From Chloroflexota bacterium (GTDB taxonomy: Bacteria; Chloroflexota; Anaerolineae; CG2-30-64-16), in assembly GCA_029555885.1 (NCBI GenBank), contig JAKPQT010000216.1:1-7925 (forward strand): DNA of 7,925 bases, written 5' to 3'. The position numbers and the translations under genes were made by a program. Below the pieces are notes generated by a model. It saw nothing but the letters and a program-made list of their open reading frames with translations. It did not search any database and was not told the DNA's origin. Positions 1-5,238 of this stretch are shown here, in pieces. Numbering within the stretch: position 1 is the stretch's first letter; every line of letters starts with the position of its first letter.

Positions 1-53
1 GCGGCAACAGTCATCAAGACAAGGCATAGAAGTCGGATTCGGTTTCGCATCAT
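1..53 (-). CDS. 5' end of a secreted or membrane-anchored protein (partial)
   Basis: Only the first 17 codons are in the window, reading leftward from tandem ATG codons at 53-51 and 50-48. The peptide starts MMRNRIRLLCLVLMTVA. A basic n-region (RNRIR) followed by a hydrophobic run is the pattern of a Sec signal peptide or an N-terminal membrane anchor. A purine-rich GGAAAGGA lies about 6-8 bases before the first ATG and works as a ribosome site. An in-frame ATG at 71-69 would lie upstream of that site, so it is less likely to be used. The mature protein lies outside the window and its function cannot be guessed. It is divergent from the peptidase gene at 280. Confidence 0.55.
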   Translation of the reverse strand, partial: MMRNRIRLLCLVLMTVA

Positions 54-74
54 CTGAGCAATCCTTTCCATAAT

Positions 75-85
75 GTGCCAGGCAC
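75..85. promoter_or_regulatory. short palindrome upstream of the minus-strand gene
   Basis: GTGCC-A-GGCAC is a perfect 5-bp inverted repeat around one base, 22-32 bases upstream of the ATG of the leftward gene. It lies in the spacer of a weak promoter-like pair on the minus strand (TTGCCA at 99-94, CATTAT at 75-70, spacer 18). It could be an operator, but a palindrome this short can arise by chance. Confidence 0.2.
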
Positions 86-189
86 GTCAGCAGTGGCAAA
101 GGCCAACTTATGCAGCCTTATCCTATAGAATGGGCGCACGAACCGCAGTAAGATGCCGTACAGCTAACGGGTCCGCGACCCAAACGGAA

Positions 190-218
190 TTGACGTTACG
201 TCCAGTCGGAGCTATACT
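190..218 (+). promoter_or_regulatory. sigma-70-type promoter of the peptidase gene
   Basis: TTGACG (190-195) and TATACT (213-218) are separated by exactly 17 bases. Each hexamer matches the sigma-70 consensus at five of six positions. Transcription would start near 225, leaving a leader of about 55 bases before the GTG at 280. A second, weaker pair follows (TTGACC 227-232, GATAAT 248-253, spacer 15). Both -35 boxes lie in a directly repeated GAATTGAC (187-194 and 224-231). Confidence 0.6.
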
Positions 219-279
219 CTGCAGAATTGACCTTCGGTGACACACTCGATAATCTGTTATTCCTTCCTTGAGGTGATTC

Positions 280-1368
280 GTGATCAATGGTGAACGTTTG
301 GTGCAAACCTTCCTCGACCTGGTGAGAATCGACAGCCCATCCGGTCAGGAAGAGGCCATCAGCCGCGAGCTGGCGCAGCGCTGCGCGGCGCTAGGCGCGC
401 AGGTAGAGCAGGATGAACACTGGAACGTAATTGCTCGCTGGTCGGGAAGTAACGGTGCAGCCGACCCGGTGCTGCTGAGCGCGCACATGGACACGGTGGG
501 CCAGGATACCGGCATCAAGCCGGAGATCCGCGACGGGGTGATCTACTCCGACGGGACCACCATCCTGGGCGGCGATGACAAATCGGGCGTGGCGACCATC
601 CTCGAGGTCGTAGCATCGCTGCGCGAGGACGGTCGGCCGCACCCGCCGCTGGAAGCCGCCATCACTATCGGTGAAGAGGTGGGGCTGCGCGGGGCCAGGC
701 TGCTCGATAAGGGCAAGCTGACCGCGCGCCGCGGCTACGTGCTGGACGCGGGCGGGCCCATCGGCGGCATCGTGACCAGCGCGCCCAGCCAGGATTCGCT
801 CGAAGCGTGGGTACACGGCAAGAAGGCCCACGCCGGTGCGGAGCCTGAGAAGGGCATCAACGCGATCCGCGTCGCGGCAGAAGCCATCCTGGCAATGCCC
901 CTGGGCCGCATTGACTTCGAGACCACGGCCAACATCGGCATCATCCAGGGTGGCGAGGCCACGAACATTGTGCCGGACAAGGTTTACCTGAAGGGCGAGG
1001 CGCGCAGCCGGGACGATCTGAAGCTGGCCGCGCAGACTGCGGCGATGGCCGCCGCGCTGCACGAGGCCGCCGAGCACAACAGCACCCACGTCGATCTCAA
1101 GATCAAGCGCATGTATACGACCTACAAGCTGGCGGATGATCATCCCGTCGTGGCGACGGCGGTGGAGGCGGCCCGGCGGCTCGGCTTCACACCGACCATC
1201 AAAGCGAGCGGCGGCGGCACGGACGCCAACATCTACGCGGAGCACGGCATCCACTGCGCCATTCTCAGCACCGGCATGGCCGACGTGCACACGACCCACG
1301 AGCACATCGCGATTGCCGACATGGTCGACGGCGCGCGGCTGCTTGAAGAAGTTGTGGCAAACTGCTGA
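280..1368 (+). CDS. M20-family metallopeptidase, PepT-like
   Basis: This 362-residue zinc-dependent exopeptidase is of the M20 type, closest in motifs to the PepT-like (tripeptide aminopeptidase-like) group. It is expected to hydrolyse short peptides or amidated amino acids in the cytoplasm. No signal peptide is visible. Recognisable sites are SAHMDTV (residues 67-73, with metal ligand H69 and D71), GGDDKSG (97-103, bridging Asp), GEEVGLRG (131-138, catalytic and ligand Glu), VLDAGG (154-159), the lid-domain segment KKAHAGAEPEKGINA (181-195), GGGTDAN (311-317) and VHTTHEH (336-342) supplying the last His. All expected motifs are present, so the enzyme is probably active. The GTG start is preceded by GAGGTGA at 270-276. 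An early palindrome and the DUF624-type gene follow. The substrate is not determined by the sequence; related M20 deacylases remain possible. Confidence 0.88.
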   Translation: MINGERLVQTFLDLVRIDSPSGQEEAISRELAQRCAALGAQVEQDEHWNVIARWSGSNGAADPVLLSAHMDTVGQDTGIKPEIRDGVIYSDGTTILGGDDKSGVATILEVVASLREDGRPHPPLEAAITIGEEVGLRGARLLDKGKLTARRGYVLDAGGPIGGIVTSAPSQDSLEAWVHGKKAHAGAEPEKGINAIRVAAEAILAMPLGRIDFETTANIGIIQGGEATNIVPDKVYLKGEARSRDDLKLAAQTAAMAAALHEAAEHNSTHVDLKIKRMYTTYKLADDHPVVATAVEAARRLGFTPTIKASGGGTDANIYAEHGIHCAILSTGMADVHTTHEHIAIADMVDGARLLEEVVANC

Positions 1369-1374
1369 GGTTTC

Positions 1375-1425
1375 AGAAAACGGGTTTGACGGCGAAGCCA
1401 CGCTTCCCACACAAACCCGTTTTCT
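1375..1425. terminator. palindrome / possible bidirectional terminator
   Basis: A perfect 14-bp inverted repeat (1375-1388 with 1412-1425, left arm AGAAAACGGGTTTG) begins six bases after the peptidase stop codon. The 23-base loop contains a smaller hairpin, GAAGC-CAC-GCTTC (1394-1406). The A-run on the left and the TTTTCTCTCT on the right give the look of a bidirectional intrinsic terminator, although the loop is large. The first 12 bases recur exactly at 6849-6860, where they border another hairpin, so this may also be a dispersed repeat. Confidence 0.5.
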
Positions 1426-1449
1426 CTCTGGCAATATAGGAGTTCCTCT

Positions 1450-2160
1450 GTGCGAGCCTTCGTCGTGGCGTGGCGGTCCCTCGTCACCTTCTACAATGAA
1501 CTGTTCTTCCTGGTCGGCATCAACCTCATCTGGTGGGCGACCGGCGGCATTTTCGTCCTGGTGATGGCGCTGCTGGGATGGCCGCTGTTCGTAGCAAACG
1601 GGCCCTGGTGGTTGGCTCCCCTGCTTGCAATTCCGGCCGGCCCGGCGACGGCTGCCCTGGCGGTCGTTGCGCGGCGTTGTGCGCGGGACATCCATGTGGA
1701 TCGTTCGTACTACTGGGATGGCTTTCGCAAGTACTGGAAACAGGCGCTGGGCGTGAGCGCCATCGGCATGGGCGGGCTGGCGCTGCTGCTGCTCAACCTG
1801 TTGTTCTACGTCGGGCAAGGCAACGCACTGCTGCAGGCTGTCGCATTCCTGTGGCTCTACATCATCATCTTCTGGCTCGCGATGCAGATTTACGTCTACC
1901 CCGTCCTGGTCAGCCTCGAAAAGCCGACCGTGCTGGGGGCGCTCAAGACCGCGGCGCTGGCAGCCTTCGCCAATCCGCTCTACAGCCTGCTGTTGCTCGT
2001 CGTGGCCATCGTGCTGACAGTTGTGTCCGTGGTGCTGGCGATGCTCGTGCTGTTCGCCTGGCCCGCGCTGATAGTTCTGCTGGGCCAGCACTCGCTGCGC
2101 CTGTTCCTGGAGCGCCTCGGCATCAAGGTGGATGACGACAGCTACGGCAGTAGCGCCTGA
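1450..2160 (+). CDS. DUF624/YesL-like integral membrane protein
   Basis: This 236-residue, strongly hydrophobic protein has about five to six predicted membrane segments (roughly residues 15-48, 52-74, 100-121, 127-156 and 172-212, the last possibly two helices). A polar region at 75-99 carries RRCARD and YYWDGFRKYWKQ. The arrangement of an N-terminal helix pair, a GP-A-AL segment (64-70), then a charged loop with aromatic and F-x-K residues resembles the DUF624 (YesL) family. Those are uncharacterised membrane proteins often found near carbohydrate-uptake genes. The GTG start is supported by AGGAG at 1438-1442, seven bases upstream. It lies 81 bases after the peptidase on the same strand, with a palindrome between them, so co-transcription is possible but may be attenuated. 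The biochemical role is unknown; the family call comes from pattern recognition only. Confidence 0.7.
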   Translation: MRAFVVAWRSLVTFYNELFFLVGINLIWWATGGIFVLVMALLGWPLFVANGPWWLAPLLAIPAGPATAALAVVARRCARDIHVDRSYYWDGFRKYWKQALGVSAIGMGGLALLLLNLLFYVGQGNALLQAVAFLWLYIIIFWLAMQIYVYPVLVSLEKPTVLGALKTAALAAFANPLYSLLLLVVAIVLTVVSVVLAMLVLFAWPALIVLLGQHSLRLFLERLGIKVDDDSYGSSA

Positions 2161-2172
2161 GCGTCGCGCAAC

Positions 2173-2238
2173 GAGGCATCCTTCGACTGGCGGCAGTTCG
2201 TCACCGGCCTTGTGCCGCCCACCCGCTCAGGATGCCTC
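2173..2238. terminator. stem-loop at the convergent gene border
   Basis: GAGGCATCCT (2173-2182) pairs perfectly with AGGATGCCTC (2229-2238). Inside it, GGCGGCA (2189-2195) pairs with TGCCGCC (2213-2219), giving a two-tier hairpin with a small asymmetric internal loop. It sits between the ends of two convergent genes, where a shared transcript end is expected. There is no clear T-run, so it may act Rho-independently only weakly, or simply be a REP-like dispersed palindrome. Confidence 0.45.
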
Positions 2239-2239
2239 A

Positions 2240-2278
2240 TCATTACTCATTACTTTTCACTCTTTACTCGTCACTCAT
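2240..2278. repeat. heptanucleotide tandem repeat
   Basis: Five consecutive 7-base units (TCATTAC, TCATTAC, TTTTCAC, TCTTTAC, TCGTCAC) and the start of a sixth (TCAT) run from 2240 to 2278. The composition is AT- and pyrimidine-rich, unlike the GC-rich flanks. The TCA at 2275-2277 is the complement of the TGA stop of the minus-strand PurM-like gene, so the array reaches exactly into that stop codon. Heptameric short tandem repeats of this style are known between genes in cyanobacteria (STRR sequences); relation to those is not claimed. Confidence 0.65.
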
Positions 2279-3306
2279 CCGTCCCCGAACACCTTCGTAA
2301 TCTCGTCCACCGCGAACACCGGCCACGCGACCGGCGCGCCGTCGCGCAGAGCGACGAGGCCCGCGTCCGGCGGCGTGAGCCGCCCGATGACCGCGGTCGG
2401 ATAACCCGCCGCGCTGAGCGCCGCGCGTGCCGCCGCCGCGTGCGGCTCGGCCACGATCAGCAGGATCGCGCCCGAAGCAATCGTGCCGAGCGGGTCCAGG
2501 CCGAACTCCCGGCAGAGCGTCGCGCTCTCCGGCAGAATCGGGATGGCATCCAGGTTTACCGCCATCCCCGTGCCCCCGGCCCGCGCAATCTCCAGCAGGC
2601 CGCTCAACACCCCACCCTCGGTCGGGTCATGCATCGCGTGGACGCCGGGCAGTTCCGCCGCGGCCAGCGCGGGCGCGACCACGCTGATGCCCGGCTCGTG
2701 CAGGAACTGCTGGCAGCGCGCGATGAACTCCGGCGTGTAGCCGCGTGCGGCCAGCACGTCCGCCCGTTCCAGCGCGATCAACGCGGTCCCTTCGATGGGC
2801 ACGGAGCGGACGAGCAGCACTGCATCGCCCGGCTGCGCGCCGTGCTTGGTCAGCAGACGCTCCCGCTTCACCTCACCGAGCATCGTCCCGCAGACGATCG
2901 GGCGGTTCAACCCGACGGTGATCTCCGTATGGCCCCCGGCCAGGCTGGCGCCCAGCGCCGCGCAGGCCCGGTCGATCTGGTCGAAGATGGCCTCGGCCAT
3001 TGCCGCGGTTGCCCGACCCGCAGGCAGCAGCACCGTCGCCATGAACCAACGCGGCTGCGCACCCATGACCGCGATGTCGTTCGCGTTCACGTTGACCGCG
3101 TACCAGCCGATCTCGCTCGTCGCAAAGGTAATCGGGTCCGTCTTGGCGACGAGGCAGCGATCCCCGAAATCAAACACAGCGGCATCCTCGCCCCCGCGCG
3201 GCCCGACGATGATGCGCGGGTCATCCGGCGCAAAGCGGGTCAGGAGCTGGTCCAGCAGGGCCAGGGGCAGCTTGCCGGCAGGCAGAAGGTCATTCATGTC
3301 AGGCAT
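2275..3306 (-). CDS. AIR-synthase-related (PurM/HypE/ThiL-fold) protein
   Basis: This 343-residue member of the PurM-like ATP-binding superfamily is counted from the ATG at 3306-3304. Its members bind ATP and usually phosphorylate or activate a carbonyl-type substrate. Visible motifs are GEDAAV (39-44), KTDPIT (55-60), NANDIAVMGA (74-83), GGHTEIT (124-130), HDPTEGG (226-232) and a C-terminal GTIASGAILL stretch (274-283). The N-terminal half matches AIR synthase N-domain motifs and the rest fits the C-domain. HypE is unlikely: that protein ends in a functional Cys, whereas this one ends KVFGDG, and no other hyp gene is nearby. ThiL, SelD and PurM are also poor fits in motif detail. The gene is monocistronic, flanked by convergent and divergent neighbours. 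Its upstream TTG at 3342-3340 coincides with the -35 box, so it is not a credible start. The next in-frame ATG, at 3297, is an alternative start. The exact reaction is unknown. Confidence 0.85.
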   Translation of the reverse strand: MPDMNDLLPAGKLPLALLDQLLTRFAPDDPRIIVGPRGGEDAAVFDFGDRCLVAKTDPITFATSEIGWYAVNVNANDIAVMGAQPRWFMATVLLPAGRATAAMAEAIFDQIDRACAALGASLAGGHTEITVGLNRPIVCGTMLGEVKRERLLTKHGAQPGDAVLLVRSVPIEGTALIALERADVLAARGYTPEFIARCQQFLHEPGISVVAPALAAAELPGVHAMHDPTEGGVLSGLLEIARAGGTGMAVNLDAIPILPESATLCREFGLDPLGTIASGAILLIVAEPHAAAARAALSAAGYPTAVIGRLTPPDAGLVALRDGAPVAWPVFAVDEITKVFGDG

Positions 3307-3313
3307 GGCTGCG

Positions 3314-3342
3314 AGTATAACGAACGTGCGCGGGTGTGTCAA
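3314..3342 (-). promoter_or_regulatory. sigma-70-type promoter predicting a leaderless mRNA
   Basis: On the minus strand, TTGACA (3342-3337, a perfect -35) and TATACT (3319-3314, five of six) are separated by 17 bases. Only seven bases lie between the -10 box and the ATG at 3306, so the expected transcription start falls on or next to the A of that ATG. No Shine-Dalgarno sequence is present before the ATG. Together these point to leaderless translation of the PurM-like gene. Confidence 0.7.
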
Positions 3343-3370
3343 CGTGCCCGACAGGAATCCTGATCGTCGG

Positions 3371-3442
3371 TGGAGCCGAGGCTTTAGCCGGATTGGGGGT
3401 GAACGCAGGCAGCCTGCCTAACCGGCTGAAGCCTCGACTCCA
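3371..3442. repeat. MITE/REP-like palindromic element
   Basis: Arms of 21 bases (3371-3391 and 3422-3442) pair at 19 positions plus one G-T wobble. The left arm contains GGAGCCGAGGCTTTAGCC. The loop region holds a second small hairpin, GCAGG-CAG-CCTGC (3405-3417). It lies between the two divergent promoters and disrupts neither. Because it is palindromic, it reads as WSRGFSR-type peptide on both strands, which is typical of spurious ORFs over dispersed palindromes. No transposase is present. Confidence 0.6.
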
Positions 3443-3488
3443 ATCTCTATGGTGCGACACCGGGAACCCCTGCGGCTGGAGGCTGCGC

Positions 3489-3517
3489 TTGTATCGGTAT
3501 CCCATGTGGCCTATAAT
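3489..3517 (+). promoter_or_regulatory. sigma-70-type promoter of the hydrolase gene
   Basis: TATAAT (3512-3517) is a perfect -10 box. TTGTAT (3489-3494) lies exactly 17 bases upstream and matches the -35 consensus at four positions. Transcription would start near 3524, which places the in-frame TTG at 3526 at the very start of the RNA. The ATG at 3550 is therefore favoured, with GAAAGG (3537-3542) as its ribosome site seven bases upstream. Confidence 0.6.
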
Positions 3518-3549
3518 CTCCGCACTTGCAACAGAAGAAAGGCAGACGC

Positions 3550-4542
3550 ATGGCAGACGAGCGCGCAACAGAGCAGATACGTATCGTGCAGCAGCGCGAC
3601 CACCTCGTCATCGACGGCGAGCGCATCGGGTATGCGCTCCATTGTTATGACGCCCGCACCGGTGCAGAACGCGCCGCCAACCAGGCCCGGCACGCACTGG
3701 ATGGTGCCCTGATCGTCGTACTGCCCGGCCACGGCCAGACGGCCTTTCCGTCGGCCCTCCTGCTGGCCGAGAGCGCCCTGCACGGGCGAGCAGGCGTCGC
3801 CTGGCTGGCCGACATCGACCCGCCCACGGGCGGCGACCCGGCCAGGGCGCGAGCGCTGCCTGTCATCATCGCTCGCCATTGGGCCGCCCTGGATGCTGGC
3901 GAAGCGCCTCCGCTGGGAGGGATTGTCCTGGTCGGCTGGTCGCACGGCGGAGCCGAGGCCCTGCGCGCGGCGGCCGGCGCGGCAGACCTGGCGGCCGCGA
4001 CAGTCGGGCTGTGCGCAGCCGGGCTGATCGAGCGCGAGCCGCAGGAACTCGTCGCCAGTTTCGCGGGCGAAGTGGCCCGCATCGCCCTGGCCGCGCTGAA
4101 GCAGGGGCCGGCTGCCTTCTGGCAAGCCGTACGCGTGGGCCTCGATATCACAGGCGGCATCGGGGGCGACCTCCTGCGCACGCGTTCACCGCAGCGCGTC
4201 GTGGAGGATGCCTGTTGGGCCGCATCCAAGGTCCCGGGGCCGGAGTTTCGCTATCCGGGCCCCGTGGCCCTGCTGTTTGCCGAGGACGACACCGTGATTC
4301 GCTGGCAGGCCGTTTTCCCTGGCTGCCGTACACCCGCGGAGATTCCCGCCGCGCTTCCGGCTTACCAGCGCACGGACTTTCCTTGTGCGAGCAGCCTGGC
4401 CGTGCGCGTGCTTCCCGGCAATCACCTGTCGCCCGGCATCGAACCCGCGTATGCTCGTACGGCGCTTGAGTTGACCGGGCAACTGCTCATAGGTGAGGCG
4501 CGCCTGCCTGACGATGCCTCACCCCCCGCCCCCCTCTCCTGA
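3550..4542 (+). CDS. putative alpha/beta-hydrolase-fold protein
   Basis: The 330-residue product has the landmarks of an alpha/beta hydrolase. A hydrophobic strand is followed by LPGHG (58-62, oxyanion-hole region). The nucleophile elbow is GWSHGG (129-134, candidate Ser131). A strand ends in LLFAEDD (241-247, candidate acid Asp246 or Asp247), and PGNHLSPG (289-296) carries candidate His292. The order and spacing fit a Ser-Asp-His triad. No signal peptide is seen, so it is probably cytoplasmic. I do not recognise a specific subfamily or substrate; esterase, lipase-like, thioesterase or peptidase are all open. The ATG at 3550 is chosen because of GAAAGG just upstream and a promoter ending at 3517. 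The final residues (about ASPPAPLS) and the TGA stop lie in C-rich repeat-like sequence that runs into the palindrome at 4530-4584, so the original C-terminus may have been altered. Confidence 0.7.
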   Translation: MADERATEQIRIVQQRDHLVIDGERIGYALHCYDARTGAERAANQARHALDGALIVVLPGHGQTAFPSALLLAESALHGRAGVAWLADIDPPTGGDPARARALPVIIARHWAALDAGEAPPLGGIVLVGWSHGGAEALRAAAGAADLAAATVGLCAAGLIEREPQELVASFAGEVARIALAALKQGPAAFWQAVRVGLDITGGIGGDLLRTRSPQRVVEDACWAASKVPGPEFRYPGPVALLFAEDDTVIRWQAVFPGCRTPAEIPAALPAYQRTDFPCASSLAVRVLPGNHLSPGIEPAYARTALELTGQLLIGEARLPDDASPPAPLS

Positions 4543-4584
4543 GCTTGGGCGAACCTTCGGTTCGCCCAAGCTCAGGAGAGGGGG
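4530..4584. repeat. perfect 26-bp palindrome overlapping a gene end
   Basis: Bases 4530-4555 and 4559-4584 are perfect reverse complements around a 3-base TTC loop; the core reads GAGCTTGGGCGAACC. The TGA stop of the hydrolase gene (4540-4542) lies inside the left arm. Flanking C-rich and G-rich tracts extend the symmetry imperfectly. CTCTCC/GGAGAG hairpins next to C-runs are a familiar class of dispersed repeat in GC-rich bacteria. It could also form a strong transcript end, but it has no T-run after it. Confidence 0.75.
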
Positions 4585-4609
4585 AGAGGTCACATATTCA
4601 TCCCCCACG

Positions 4610-4638
4610 TTGCAGCCTGGGGTAATGCGCGCTATGAT
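4610..4638 (+). promoter_or_regulatory. candidate promoter of the transporter cassette
   Basis: TTGCAG (4610-4615) and TATGAT (4633-4638) have a 17-base spacer. The -10 matches consensus at five of six positions, while the -35 is weak (three of six). Predicted initiation near 4645 leaves a leader of only about 32 bases before the GTG at 4677. That is too short for a TPP or similar riboswitch. Confidence 0.4.
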
Positions 4639-4676
4639 AGGCGCGTCACTGCCAACCCATCCGCGGGAGTAATCAT

Positions 4677-5210
4677 GTGAACAAGTCCACCTCGCCGGGC
4701 ATGATTGCCCTGGTCGCCGTGCTTATCGCCCTGACGGTCGTGCTGACCAAGGTCGTACAGATTCCCATCCCCGCGTCGCAGGGTTATTGGAACCTCTCCG
4801 ATGCTGCGACCTCGTTTGCCGCGTTTGCATTCGGACCGCTCGTGGGCTTTGCCGCCGGCGGCATCGGCACGGCCATCGCGGACCTGTTGAGCGGGCCGTA
4901 TGCTATCTGGGCGCCCATCAGCCTGTTTGCTCACGGCTTACAGGGTGCGGTCATCGGCATGCTGGCGCGGCGCACACGCGTCATCCCGCAGCTCATCTTC
5001 GCGTATGCCGCGGGCGCGCTGGTCATGGTGGCCAGTTATCTGTTGGGCGGGACGGCCCTCAAGGGCTGGGAGGCCGCGCTGGCCGAAGTGCCCTTCAATG
5101 CCCTGCAGGCCATCGTCGGCGGGGTCGTCGGGATCCCCCTGTATCTGGCCGTCCGCCGGGCTTATCCGGCGATCGACCGGATGGGCCGCCGCCAGACCTG
5201 GACCGAGTAG
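4677..5210 (+). CDS. ECF transporter S component (substrate-binding membrane protein)
   Basis: This 177-residue membrane protein has about six hydrophobic segments (roughly 8-28, 43-62, 75-97, 104-124, 137-158, with a re-entrant or extra helix near 60-72). The segment QGYWNLSDAAT (35-45), the following FGPLVGFAAGGIGTAIADLLSG (52-73) and WAPISLFAHGLQGAVIG (78-94) are characteristic of ECF S components. The family captures vitamins or their precursors with high affinity in the membrane and hands them to an ATPase/transmembrane module. The substrate cannot be read from the sequence; hydroxymethylpyrimidine or thiamine-related compounds are one guess from the permease neighbour. The GTG start is supported by GGGAG at 4665-4669. 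The ATG two bases earlier (4675) is out of frame and immediately followed by TGA. The gene is 28 bases upstream of the ATPase gene, consistent with one operon. Confidence 0.82.
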   Translation: MNKSTSPGMIALVAVLIALTVVLTKVVQIPIPASQGYWNLSDAATSFAAFAFGPLVGFAAGGIGTAIADLLSGPYAIWAPISLFAHGLQGAVIGMLARRTRVIPQLIFAYAAGALVMVASYLLGGTALKGWEAALAEVPFNALQAIVGGVVGIPLYLAVRRAYPAIDRMGRRQTWTE

Positions 5211-5238
5211 GCGCGGCGTGACAGGCGACACGGGGAAT

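Noticed and set aside
391..2091. A 566-codon open frame on the minus strand across the peptidase and membrane-protein genes
   Set aside because: It lies antisense to two genes with intact family motifs. Its product is low-complexity, rich in Arg, Gln and His, with no recognisable motif, and it is explained by high GC at third codon positions.
2240..2278. CRISPR-like array
   Set aside because: The units are only 7 bases, contiguous and without spacers.
2275..3306. HypE assignment for the PurM-like gene
   Set aside because: The C-terminus ends KVFGDG without the conserved Cys needed by HypE, and no hydrogenase maturation gene is in the window.
2212..3363. A 383-codon plus-strand open frame opposite the PurM-like gene
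   Set aside because: The product is Arg-rich without motifs, while the minus strand encodes conserved PurM-superfamily motifs and has a promoter.
3526..3549. TTG at 3526 as the start of the hydrolase gene
   Set aside because: It falls at the predicted transcription start with no ribosome site. The ATG at 3550 has GAAAGG at proper spacing.
3299..3650. Small open frames on both strands over the 3371-3442 palindrome
   Set aside because: Their similar WSRGFSR-type peptides on both strands result from the inverted repeat itself, not from conserved genes.
4585..4676. TPP or other riboswitch ahead of the ECF S-component gene
   Set aside because: The predicted leader is about 32 bases and has no CTGAGA-type or other conserved riboswitch core; upstream sequence is the palindrome.
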